Source: Bradyrhizobium sp. DOA9 (GTDB taxonomy: Bacteria > Pseudomonadota > Alphaproteobacteria > Rhizobiales > Xanthobacteraceae). Taken from it: a stretch of 64,000 nt of DNA. Made by a program: the position numbers and the translations under genes. Below the pieces are notes generated by a model, which was not told the origin of the DNA, searched no databases, and saw nothing but the letters and a program-made list of their open reading frames with translations. Positions 17,238 through 24,626 of this stretch are shown in pieces. The stretch covers positions 3,027,725-3,091,724 of the forward strand of contig NZ_DF820425.1 in assembly GCF_000617845.2 (NCBI RefSeq). Direction: 5' to 3'. Position 1 is the first letter of the stretch; every line of letters starts with the position of its first letter.

Positions 17238-17821
17238 GGCCGTCCCTCCGAGCTCTCGCGCCGCCGCTGCCGTGAGCTCGACAGCGTCAACGGCCTGACC
17301 AATCGCTCGACGACGATGCCGAGCGTGAAGCCTGCCACGACGTCGCTGGCCCAGTGCGCAAGCAGCGCGACGCGCGTCAGGGACAGCGCCACGGCGAGCG
17401 AGCGCGCCAAACTGCGCCGGGCCGGCGGCAACAGGCCTGCGGCCGAGGCAAGGGCGCCCATATGCACGGCGTGACCCGAAGGAAATGCATCGCGCGCCCG
17501 CCCCGAAACGGGAACACCGCGCCAGTGGCCGCTCACCGTCAGCCGGTCGGGCCTCGTCTGATGAAAGACGGATTTCAAGACGTGCGGCAACACGGCCGTC
17601 GCCAGCGACACGATCAGGACGTGATCGGCAACGGGACGCCGCTGCGGATGCCGAAGGCGGGTGTAGAGCCATCCGGCCGCCGCAAGTGCGACCAGGACAT
17701 GCTCGTCGGCGCCCCAGGTCATGGCCTGGGCGGCGTGCTCGAGCCCCGAGTTGGTGTTGTGCGCGATCTCGCTGGCGATCGCCGTATCGATCCGGTTGGG
17801 TTTGACTGTTACTAAAGCCAT
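17234..17821 (-). CDS. PAP2-family phosphatase, membrane-bound
   Basis: 195 residues with the three PAP2 motifs: KSVFHQTRPDRL (K-x6-RP), FPSGHAVHMG (PSGH) and SLTRVALLAHWASDVVAGF (SR-x5-H-x3-D type), separated by membrane helices. Enzymes of this family dephosphorylate lipid phosphates such as phosphatidate or undecaprenyl pyrophosphate. The substrate cannot be told from sequence. First gene of an operon with two DUF3147 proteins. A weak EcfG-like element (GGAAC-N16-CTTT) lies at 17859-17883 upstream. Confidence 0.9.
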   Translation of the reverse strand: MALVTVKPNRIDTAIASEIAHNTNSGLEHAAQAMTWGADEHVLVALAAAGWLYTRLRHPQRRPVADHVLIVSLATAVLPHVLKSVFHQTRPDRLTVSGHWRGVPVSGRARDAFPSGHAVHMGALASAAGLLPPARRSLARSLAVALSLTRVALLAHWASDVVAGFTLGIVVERLVRPLTLSSSRQRRRESSEGRP

Positions 17822-17950
17822 CGGTCCGTCGGCGACATTTCCTCCATGACGGTTTTGTAAAGCCCGGAGACAAGGAAGGTTCCTGGGCGCAACCGGCGAG
17901 CGTCGAATCGCACAAAAGCGCGCGATGACGTTCTCATCGCGCGCCAGGAG

Positions 17951-17973
17951 GGACGCCGGTAGAGCCGGCGTCC
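17951..17973 (-). terminator. hairpin after the DUF4142 gene
   Basis: A perfect 9-bp GC stem, GGACGCCGG / CCGGCGTCC, with a 5-base loop starts 12 bases past the stop of the DUF4142 gene. No clear T run, so it may end transcription only partly or protect the 3' end. Confidence 0.5.
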
Positions 17974-17985
17974 TTCAGCAATACG

Positions 17986-18540
17986 CTACTTGTTGGATTG
18001 GCCGACGCTCGGCGCCCTGCCGAGGTTCTTGGCCATATCGAGGTGGTGCTTCAAGGCCGGGAGCGTCTTGCCGGCCCAATCCTTGAGCTCGGCATTGTCG
18101 CCGCCCTTGGCGTAACGCTCGAACAGCGACACGGCATCTTCGTGCGCGCTGACTTGATAGGAATTGTAGTCTGAGCTGAAATCCTTGCCGCTCGCATTCT
18201 TGAGCTTGTCGATCTTGCTCTGATGCGAGCTGTCGAGCGCCGTCGGCAGCGTGGCCTGCACCTTGCCATTGCCGACCAGTCCCTTGAGCTCGTTGCTCGT
18301 CTTGGTGTGATCGGTGATCATCTGCTGTGCGAAGGTCTTCTCCTCCGCGTTGCCCTTCTGCTGCGCGAGCTTGCTCGATTCGATCTCGAACATGTCGCTG
18401 ATCGCGACCTGGGTCACGAAGTCGGCGGTCGCAGGCGCAACGCCGAGCACCGAATTCACGCCGGTCTTTTCGCCGAGCGACTGGGCGAGGGCGGGGCCTG
18501 CGAGAACCATGCAGGCAAGGGCGATGATTGTGCGTTTCAT
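17986..18540 (-). CDS. DUF4142 periplasmic protein
   Basis: 184 residues: signal peptide MKRTIIALACMVLAGPALAQ, then a ferritin-like helical bundle with the DUF4142 hallmarks FVTQVAISDMFEIESSKLA, FAQQMITDHTKTSNEL and a C-terminal TLPALKHHLDMAKNL. The conserved His residues could bind metal, but function is unknown. AGGAAGGA precedes the ATG at 18540. An EcfG-like promoter lies upstream, in line with frequent stress control of this family. Confidence 0.9.
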   Translation of the reverse strand: MKRTIIALACMVLAGPALAQSLGEKTGVNSVLGVAPATADFVTQVAISDMFEIESSKLAQQKGNAEEKTFAQQMITDHTKTSNELKGLVGNGKVQATLPTALDSSHQSKIDKLKNASGKDFSSDYNSYQVSAHEDAVSLFERYAKGGDNAELKDWAGKTLPALKHHLDMAKNLGRAPSVGQSNK

Positions 18541-18594
18541 GTTCAAATCCTTCCTATAGATCGCGCGGCCGCTTGCCGGCGACGTGCGCCGACC

Positions 18595-18619
18595 AACACG
18601 CCGCCGGGGCCGAGGTTCC
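18595..18619 (-). promoter_or_regulatory. EcfG-type promoter candidate for the DUF4142 gene
   Basis: Minus-strand GGAAC-N16-TGTT, one mismatch from consensus. It lies between the small gene ending at 18626 and the DUF4142 start at 18540. Confidence 0.45.
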
Positions 18620-18625
18620 TAACGG

Positions 18626-18853
18626 CTAATCCGCGGGATTGCGTCCGGTGCGCGGATTGATCGGATCTGTCGGCGCGCGTCGAAGCCGCTCGGGCAGGAA
18701 CGGTTCGGCCGGCGTCGCGGTTGCGTCGGCCCGTACGTCGGCATGGTGCTGCGCCTGCTCGTGGGTCGTGCGGTTGTCGTTGATCCGGCGCTTGACGTCG
18801 AGACCGTCGACCGGATCGTTGACGCCGTGCCGGGTGTCGCGGAAGTCACTCAT
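18626..18853 (-). CDS. small hydrophilic protein, 75 aa
   Basis: MSDFRDTRHGVNDPVDGLDVKRRINDN...: strongly polar, His/Asp/Arg-rich and probably disordered. It begins 21 bases after the stop of the TPP enzyme gene, with GAGGCGAG before the ATG, so it is likely the distal gene of that transcript. No family recognised. Confidence 0.6.
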   Translation of the reverse strand: MSDFRDTRHGVNDPVDGLDVKRRINDNRTTHEQAQHHADVRADATATPAEPFLPERLRRAPTDPINPRTGRNPAD

Positions 18854-18874
18854 GGCTCGCCTCATTGCTTGCCT

Positions 18875-20662
18875 TCATTGCTTTCCTGGCAGGATCGACT
18901 CCAGCACCTGTCGCGCTGCGCCCTTGATCATCCCGCTTTCGTTCGGGTCGCCCTTCATCAGGGCAAGCGAAAAGTTCTTCGCCTGCTGCAAGGTGATGTG
19001 CGGCGGCAGCGGCGGCACCTCGGGATCTGTCTTCACTTCCAGCACGACCGGCATCTCGCTTGCCAGCGCCTGCTCCCAGGCCGAGCCGAGCAACTGTGGG
19101 CTGTCGACGAAGATGCCGCGCAGGCCGATCAGCTCGGCGAAGCGCGAATAGGAGACATCGGGAATGCGCTGCGAGGCCTCGAATTTGGGATCGCCGTTGA
19201 TGATGCGTTGCTCCCACGTCACCTGGTTGAGGTCCTCGTTGTTGAAGACGCAGACGATGAAACGCGGGTCCTTCCAGTCGCGCCAGTACTTCGCAGCGGT
19301 GATCAGCTCGGCCATGTTGTTCATCTGCATGGCGCCATCGCCGACGAGTGCGATCACCGGGCGGTCCGGATGGGCGTATTTGGCCGCGAGCGCGTAAGGC
19401 ACCGCGGCGCCCATCGATGCGAGCCCGCCGGAGAGCGAGGCCGTCATGCCGCGGCGCATCTTGAGGTCCCGCGCGAACCAATTGGCGCAGGAGCCCGAGT
19501 CGCTGGTGATGATGGCGCGGTCGGGCAGGCGCGGCGACAATTCCCAGGCGACGAGCTGCGGGTTGACCGGCGCGGCGGGCTGATGCGCGCGGCCATCCAA
19601 TGTCTCCCACCATGTCGCGACGTCCTCCTGGATGCGCTGGCGCCAGGCGCCGTCGCTCTTGGGTTTCAGCCGCGGCAACAAGGCCCGCAGCGTCTCGGCG
19701 GCATCGCCGACGAGGCCGACCTCCATGGGGAAGCGGATCGACATCATGCCGGCGTCGATGTCGATCTGCACGCCGCGCGCACTGCCTTCCTTCGGCAGGA
19801 ATTCGGCATAGGGAAAGGCCGAGCCCACCATCAGTAGCGTGTCGCATTCCATCATCATGTTGTAGCTGGGCTCGGTGCCGAGCAGGCCGATCGAGCCGGT
19901 GACCCATGGCAGGTCGTCGGGCAGCGCCGCCTTGCCGAGCAATGCCTTGGCGCAGCCGGCCGACAGCCGGTCGGCGACTGCGATGACCTCGTCGGTGGCG
20001 CCAAGCGCGCCGGCGCCGACGAGCATCGCGACCTTCTTGCCGGCGTTGAGGACATCGGCCGCGCGGTCGAGATCGGCATCACGCGGGATGACTTTGGGCG
20101 CGCTGTAGCCGATGCCGGAGTGCAGCGTGCCGTGCGCGCGGGGCGGGTCCTCGTAAGGCTCCTCCTGCAAGTCGTTGGGCAAGATGATGACGGTCGGAGT
20201 CCGCCGCGCCAATGCGATCCGCACCGACCGATCAATCAGGTGCCGCACTTGCGCAGGCGAGGAGGCCTGCATGACATAGGCGCCCGCGACGTCCTTGAAC
20301 ATCGAGAGCAGGTCGAGTTCCTGCTGATAGTGACCGCCGAGGGCGTTGCGCGCCTGCTGGCCGACGATCGCCAGCACCGGCTGGTGATCGAGCAGCGCGT
20401 CGTACAGACCGGTGACGAGATGCGAGGCGCCGGGGCCGGAGGTCGCAATGCAGACGCCGAGCTCGCCCGAGAACTTTGCGTAGGCCGTTGCCATGAATGC
20501 CGCCATCTCCTCGTGCCGCGCCTGGACGAAGCCGATCTTGCCGTCAGCCCGGTTCATCGCACCGAACACGCCGTTGATGCCGTCACCGGGATAGCCGAAG
20601 ATGTGGCGCACGCCCCATTGGTGCAGGCGCTGAATGATGAAATCGGAGACGGTCTGGGACAT
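18875..20662 (-). CDS. pyruvate oxidase-like thiamine-pyrophosphate enzyme
   Basis: A 595-residue protein of the acetolactate synthase/pyruvate oxidase superfamily. The N-terminal PYR domain has GVRHIFGYPGDGINGVFGA and the catalytic Glu region (ARHEEMAAFMATAYAKF). A central FAD/nucleotide-type domain follows. The C-terminal PP domain has the TPP motif GDGAMQMNNMAELITAAKYW, with the final Asn pair in CVFNNEDLNQ. The closest match by eye is PoxB-type pyruvate:quinone oxidoreductase, which makes acetate and CO2 from pyruvate; the electron acceptor is not certain. Stress control is suggested by the promoter at 20706-20730. Confidence 0.85.
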   Translation of the reverse strand: MSQTVSDFIIQRLHQWGVRHIFGYPGDGINGVFGAMNRADGKIGFVQARHEEMAAFMATAYAKFSGELGVCIATSGPGASHLVTGLYDALLDHQPVLAIVGQQARNALGGHYQQELDLLSMFKDVAGAYVMQASSPAQVRHLIDRSVRIALARRTPTVIILPNDLQEEPYEDPPRAHGTLHSGIGYSAPKVIPRDADLDRAADVLNAGKKVAMLVGAGALGATDEVIAVADRLSAGCAKALLGKAALPDDLPWVTGSIGLLGTEPSYNMMMECDTLLMVGSAFPYAEFLPKEGSARGVQIDIDAGMMSIRFPMEVGLVGDAAETLRALLPRLKPKSDGAWRQRIQEDVATWWETLDGRAHQPAAPVNPQLVAWELSPRLPDRAIITSDSGSCANWFARDLKMRRGMTASLSGGLASMGAAVPYALAAKYAHPDRPVIALVGDGAMQMNNMAELITAAKYWRDWKDPRFIVCVFNNEDLNQVTWEQRIINGDPKFEASQRIPDVSYSRFAELIGLRGIFVDSPQLLGSAWEQALASEMPVVLEVKTDPEVPPLPPHITLQQAKNFSLALMKGDPNESGMIKGAARQVLESILPGKQ

Positions 20663-20705
20663 CGCGGGCGGCTCTCTCTGTGTTGCGGCCTCGGGTGCCT
20701 CAGAG

Positions 20706-20730
20706 AACCGGCTCGTTGTGGTGATGTTCC
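20706..20730 (-). promoter_or_regulatory. EcfG-type promoter candidate for the TPP enzyme
   Basis: Minus-strand GGAAC-N16-GGTT, 44-68 bases before the start codon at 20662. It lies back to back with a second candidate on the plus strand. Confidence 0.55.
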
Positions 20731-20754
20731 CAAGCATTTGCCGGGACACGCGCC

Positions 20755-20780
20755 GGAACGATCACTCACCCCTTTCGGTT
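20755..20780 (+). promoter_or_regulatory. EcfG-type promoter candidate for the PRC-barrel gene
   Basis: Plus-strand GGAAC-N17-GGTT, ending 25 bases before the ATG at 20805. Together with the preceding element it forms a divergent pair. Confidence 0.5.
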
Positions 20781-20804
20781 GATTCACGAATGGCTGAGTG
20801 GAGA

Positions 20805-21182
20805 ATGACGATGCTGAATCAGGGTGAACTGGACCGCAACGAGATGGGCCGGCTGATCGGAAGCGACAAGGTCGAGGGAACCGCGGTCTACGGCGCCGAT
20901 CGCAACAAGATCGGTTCGATCGAACGGGTCATGATCGACAAGATCAGCGGCAAGGTCTCTTATGCGGTGCTCGGTTTCGGCGGCTTCCTCGGCCTCGGCA
21001 ATGATCACTATCCATTGCCCTGGCAGTCGCTGAAGTACGACACCGAGCTCGGCGGTTATGTGACTGCGATTACCGCCAAGGATCTGGAAGGCGCGCCGAA
21101 ATACGGTGAGAAGACCGACTGGAACTGGAGCGACGACGCCGTGCGCGGCATCAACTCCTATTACGGCGTCCCTTTCGCGTGA
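20805..21182 (+). CDS. PRC-barrel domain protein
   Basis: A 125-residue soluble protein whose middle (IGSDKVEGTAVYGADRNKIGSIERVMIDKISGKVSYAVLG) is a typical PRC-barrel, the fold found in RimM and the photosynthetic reaction centre H subunit. Stand-alone PRC-barrel proteins are common in rhizobial stress regulons and of unknown role. GAGTGGAGA precedes the ATG; an in-frame ATG at 20811 is possible. Divergent from the TPP enzyme, with which it may share stress control. Confidence 0.85.
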   Translation: MTMLNQGELDRNEMGRLIGSDKVEGTAVYGADRNKIGSIERVMIDKISGKVSYAVLGFGGFLGLGNDHYPLPWQSLKYDTELGGYVTAITAKDLEGAPKYGEKTDWNWSDDAVRGINSYYGVPFA

Positions 21183-21220
21183 GGGCGCGGGGGGCTTTGA
21201 AGACGGATGGTTGCCACATT

Positions 21221-21305
21221 GTCATTGCGAGCGTAGCGAAGCAATCCAGACTGTCTCTGCGGAAAGATTCTGGATTGCTTCGTCGCAAGGGCTCCTCGCA
21301 ATGAC
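21221..21305. repeat. 85-bp palindromic intergenic repeat
   Basis: Outer arms GTCATTGCGAG / CTCGCAATGAC and inner arms GAAGCAATCCAGA / TCTGGATTGCTTC flank a short loop. This layout is familiar as a dispersed palindrome in Bradyrhizobium and Rhodopseudomonas intergenic DNA. It sits between the PRC-barrel and HxlR genes, which converge, so it could also act as a bidirectional terminator. Confidence 0.8.
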
Positions 21306-21332
21306 GGTGGAGCGAGGGACGCGCCGCCTCGC

Positions 21333-21797
21333 TCACCCCACCGCTTCCCGCCGCCCCGGGCCCGCATGCACATGCACCTGCTTGGCATGCAGCACCTCGC
21401 CGCATTCCGAGCACACCATCACGGGGTCGAACAGCTTGCCGCAGCTCTTGTGCTCGTGCAGCAGTGGGCGGCCGCGCTCGTCGCCCATATGGGTGTCGCC
21501 CCAATGCACCATCGCCATGATGATCGGATAGAGGTCGAGCCCCTTCTGGGTGAGGATGTACTCGTAGCGCTTCGGCGCCTCGGAATAGGGCACGCGGCGC
21601 AGGATGCCGAAGCGGACCAGCTTCTTCAACCGCTCCGAGAGCAGATGGCGCGTGATCTGGAGCGCGGACTGAAACGCCTCGAACCGTCGGACCCGCAGAA
21701 AACACTCGCGCAGGATCAGCAGCGTCCAGCGGTCGCCTATCACGGCGACGGTGCGGGCGAGCGAGCAGGGCTCTTCCTCCAGCGTGTCCCATTTCAT
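21333..21797 (-). CDS. HxlR-family transcriptional regulator
   Basis: 154 residues with the HxlR winged helix: CSLARTVAVIGDRWTLLILREC, RFEAFQSALQITRHLLSERLKKL and the YEYILTQKGLDLYPIIMAMVHWGD wing and helix. A C-terminal extension has CGKLFDPVMVCSECGE, a possible zinc site. Most HxlR proteins repress a neighbouring gene in response to reactive or aromatic compounds. The divergent SDR gene is the obvious candidate, and two short inverted repeats lie in the shared 175-bp gap. Confidence 0.9.
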   Translation of the reverse strand: MKWDTLEEEPCSLARTVAVIGDRWTLLILRECFLRVRRFEAFQSALQITRHLLSERLKKLVRFGILRRVPYSEAPKRYEYILTQKGLDLYPIIMAMVHWGDTHMGDERGRPLLHEHKSCGKLFDPVMVCSECGEVLHAKQVHVHAGPGRREAVG

Positions 21798-21832
21798 GAT
21801 GCGGTTCCTGCAAGTCGTCAGTCTGAAAAAGG

Positions 21833-21911
21833 AACTAAGTTGATCGGAAAGCGAGATTTTTGCCAAACTCTAGCATTCGGCTGCTCAGTTTGACAGTTCT
21901 ATTTTTGAACT
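21833..21911. promoter_or_regulatory. candidate HxlR operator region
   Basis: Between the HxlR and SDR genes lie AACTAAGTT (21833-21841), close to the HxlR start, and AGTTC-N7-GAACT (21895-21911). The latter falls between a TTGACA (21890-21895) and a TATAGC (21911-21916) facing the SDR gene. The 15-base spacer is short for a housekeeping promoter. The shared half-site GAACT/AGTT makes these plausible regulator sites; inference only. Confidence 0.35.
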
Positions 21912-21972
21912 ATAGCCTCCTGCCCATGAAAGCGCCGCTCGCTCGTAATGCGGCTCACCGGAGGAGGCGATC

Positions 21973-22710
21973 TTGTCCAAGCGAAACGCCACTGCGGCCG
22001 TCATCGGGGCCGGCGATTTCATCGGCTCCGAGATCGCCAAGAAGTTTGCCGCCGAAGGGTTCTCGATTTTCGCCGGTCGCCGCAATGGCGACAAGCTGGC
22101 GCCGTTGGTGCAAGACATCGAAGCCGCCGGTGGCGAGATCCACGCCCGCTCGCTCGACGCGCGGAAGGAAGACGAAGTCATCGCCTTCCTCAACGACGCC
22201 GACAAGCATGCTCCGCTCGAAGTCTGCATCTTCAACGTCGGCGCCAACGTCAATTTCCCGATCCTCGACACCACCGAGCGCGTGTTCCGGAAAGTGTGGG
22301 AGATGGCCTGCTATTCCGGCTTCCTCGCTGGCCGCGAGGCGGCGCGGCTGATGCTGCCGCGCGGCAGCGGCAACATCTTCTTCACCGGTGCGACCGCGTC
22401 CTTGCGCGGCGGCAGCGGCTTTGCCGCCTTTGCGAGCGCCAAGTTCGGACTTCGTGCAGTGGCGCAGGCGATGGCGCGCGAGCTCGGGCCGAAGAACATC
22501 CACGTCGCCCATCTCATCATCGATTCCGGCGTCGACACCGAATGGGTGCGCCAGCGCCGGCTCGAGGCGCTCGGGCCGAATGCGCTTGATAATCCCGACC
22601 TGCTGATGCCACCGTCCTCGGTCGCCGACGCCTATTGGCAGCTTTACCAGCAGCCGAAGAGCGCCTGGACTTTCGAGATGGAGATCCGCCCGTTCGGCGA
22701 GAAATGGTGA
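21973..22710 (+). CDS. short-chain dehydrogenase-like protein lacking the catalytic Tyr
   Basis: A TTG start at 21973 with GGAGGAGG upstream gives a 245-residue Rossmann-fold protein (AAVIGAGDFIGSEIAKKFA, NVGANVNF in place of NNAG). Where the SDR motif Y-x3-K is expected, the sequence reads FASAK, so the proton-donating Tyr is Phe; the Lys is kept. It may be a binding or regulatory protein, or use another donor. Ligand unknown. It is followed 62 bases later by nitronate monooxygenase and is divergent from the HxlR regulator. Confidence 0.85.
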   Translation: MSKRNATAAVIGAGDFIGSEIAKKFAAEGFSIFAGRRNGDKLAPLVQDIEAAGGEIHARSLDARKEDEVIAFLNDADKHAPLEVCIFNVGANVNFPILDTTERVFRKVWEMACYSGFLAGREAARLMLPRGSGNIFFTGATASLRGGSGFAAFASAKFGLRAVAQAMARELGPKNIHVAHLIIDSGVDTEWVRQRRLEALGPNALDNPDLLMPPSSVADAYWQLYQQPKSAWTFEMEIRPFGEKW

Positions 22711-22772
22711 CCTGAACGCATAAGTCCGGCTAGACTGATCTGAACAGCAAGCAAATTCCGGGAGGATTTTCA

Positions 22773-23774
22773 GTGAAGACCGCGATCACCGAACTGTTCG
22801 GCATCGAGCACCCGATCATCCAGGGCGGCATGCATTTCGTCGGCTTCGCCGAGCTGGCGGCGGCCGTCTCCAATGCCGGTGGGCTCGGCATCATCACCGG
22901 TCTCACGCAGAAGACGCCGGAATTGCTCGCCAAGGAGATCGCGCGCTGCCGCGACATGACCGACAAGCCGTTCGGCGTGAACCTCACCTTCCTGCCGACC
23001 TTCGCCGCGCCGCCCTATCCGGAGTACATCGGGGCCATCGTCGAGGGCGGCATCAAGGCGGTGGAGACCGCAGGCCGCAGCCCGGAAGCCTACATGCCGG
23101 CGCTGAAGGCCGCCGGCATCAAGGTCATCCACAAATGCACCTCGGTGCGCCACTCGCTGAAGGCCGAGCGCATCGGCTGCGATGCCGTCAGCGTCGACGG
23201 CTTCGAGTGTGGCGGCCATCCCGGCGAGGACGACATCCCCAACATGATTCTGCTGCCGCGTGCGGCGGAGGAGTTGAAGATCCCGTTCGTCGCCTCCGGC
23301 GGCATGGCCGACGGTCGCAGCCTGGTCGCGGCGCTCTCGCTGGGCGCGGCGGGCATGAACATGGGCACGCGCTTCATCGCCACCAAGGAAGCGCCGGTGC
23401 ACCAGAACGTCAAGGACGCGCTGGTCGCGGCCACCGAGCTCGACACCCGCCTGATCATGCGGGCGTTGCGCAATACCGAGCGCGTCCTGAAGAACGCCAA
23501 TGTCGACCGCCTGCTCGAGATCGAGCGCGAGAAGGGCGCCAAGCTCACCATCGACGACATTCACGACCAGGTCGCGGGCGTCTATCCCAAGATCATGCTG
23601 GACGGCCAGATGGACGCCGGCGCCTGGAGCTGCGGCATGGTCGCAGGCCTGATCCACGACATCCCGTCTTGCAAGGAGCTGATCGATCGCATCATGGACG
23701 AAGCGGAAACCATCATCCGCAGCCGCCTGCTGGGGTTCCTGGACGGGACGGGGGCGACGCGAAAGGTCGCCTGA
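22773..23774 (+). CDS. nitronate monooxygenase-type FMN enzyme
   Basis: A GTG start with GGGAGGA 6 bases upstream; 333 residues. TIM-barrel motifs of the NMO/2-nitropropane dioxygenase family are present: HPIIQGGMHFVG, NAGGLGIITGL, DAVSVDGFECGGHPGE and FVASGGMADGRSLVAALSLGAAGMNMGTRFIATKE. Members oxidise nitroalkanes such as propionate-3-nitronate. The close group here is also annotated as FMN-dependent acyl-CoA or enoyl reductase-like enzymes, so the substrate is open. Probably in the same transcript as the SDR. Confidence 0.85.
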   Translation: MKTAITELFGIEHPIIQGGMHFVGFAELAAAVSNAGGLGIITGLTQKTPELLAKEIARCRDMTDKPFGVNLTFLPTFAAPPYPEYIGAIVEGGIKAVETAGRSPEAYMPALKAAGIKVIHKCTSVRHSLKAERIGCDAVSVDGFECGGHPGEDDIPNMILLPRAAEELKIPFVASGGMADGRSLVAALSLGAAGMNMGTRFIATKEAPVHQNVKDALVAATELDTRLIMRALRNTERVLKNANVDRLLEIEREKGAKLTIDDIHDQVAGVYPKIMLDGQMDAGAWSCGMVAGLIHDIPSCKELIDRIMDEAETIIRSRLLGFLDGTGATRKVA

Positions 23775-23884
23775 CACCCGTCAAACTTCTTAACCACGGC
23801 GGCATTTGACCGCTGGAATTGCGCGCGGCGCCTCCTAGATAAGGGTAAATTGCCCCTTTCATAAATCGATTTCAGGAGGCATCC

Positions 23885-24304
23885 GTGGTCCTGAAAAGTG
23901 TTCACTTCGCAATTGCCTTTGCCCTCGTGGTCGCAGGGGCCGGTGTCGCGCGCGCCGACGACTACAAGCCAGGCGAATATCTCAGCCTCGATCTCTCCAA
24001 GGCCGTGCTGTCGCCGAAACGTCTCGGGCCGGAGACGCACTTCGCGCCGGTCGCGCTCGAAGCGCGTGGCGGCAACGAGGCGCAGGCGCGCGCCGAGCCC
24101 GTCGACGTGCCGAAGAAGGTCGCCGCCGAACGCGTTCGTGTGGCCGAGCCGAAGGCCGCGCATGCGGCGAGCACACCGCCGCGCGGCGCGGCCCGCGCCA
24201 AGCTTGCCCACCGCCGCGGCAATCCGCTCGATGCGCAGGCGATGGACACCCGTATCCAGACCTGGCCATGCCGCTCCGGCGGCATCTGCAACTGGAAGCG
24301 GTAG
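23885..24304 (+). CDS. exported hypothetical protein, 139 aa
   Basis: A GTG start at 23885 follows CAGGAGG. The signal peptide (VLKSVHFAIAFALVVAGAGVARA) is followed by a basic, Ala/Arg/Pro-rich mature region and a C-terminal WPCRSGGICNWKR with two Cys, possibly a disulfide. Low-complexity middle, no recognised domain. Confidence 0.75.
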   Translation: MVLKSVHFAIAFALVVAGAGVARADDYKPGEYLSLDLSKAVLSPKRLGPETHFAPVALEARGGNEAQARAEPVDVPKKVAAERVRVAEPKAAHAASTPPRGAARAKLAHRRGNPLDAQAMDTRIQTWPCRSGGICNWKR

Positions 24305-24327
24305 GCGCGGCGTTGCGGGCGCTTCAC

Positions 24328-24490
24328 CTCGCCCCGCTTGGGGGGAGAGGTCGGATTGCATCGAAGATGCAATCCGGGTGAGGGGGAGCCTCCACGAGTC
24401 CAACTGTCACCGCCCCCCGCGGAGAGTCCCCTCACCCCGATCCTCTCAGCGCGAGCGAAGCTCGTCGCGCCCCCGTAAGAACGGGGCGAG
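24328..24490. repeat. intergenic inverted-repeat element
   Basis: Arms CTCGCCCCG (24328) and CGGGGCGAG (24482) enclose an inner hairpin GGATTGCATC / GATGCAATCC (24352-24374) and pieces such as GGGTGAGGGGGA. The pattern matches a widespread rhizobial repeat type, seen in part again at the right edge of the window (CTCTCCC ATC GGGAGAG, 63972-63988). Confidence 0.7.
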
Positions 24491-24539
24491 GGAGCAGACC
24501 GCGCCCCGCGGTTGCATCATGCGTCATCCCCCCGTCGCA

Positions 24540-24583
24540 AAACCGTAGGCGCGGAGTCAAGAAACCGTAAGCTGGGAGTCAAG
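24540..24583. repeat. two tandem 22-bp direct repeats upstream of the phosphatase gene
   Basis: The unit AAACCGTA..., ending GGAGTCAAG, occurs twice head to tail (24540-24561 and 24562-24583), with four differing bases. It lies 44 bases before the PhoD-like gene. It does not match the PHO box. Confidence 0.6.
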
Positions 24584-24626
24584 GAGCGCAGGCACCTTCC
24601 GTCGCGATTCGACGAAGGTCTCCTGA

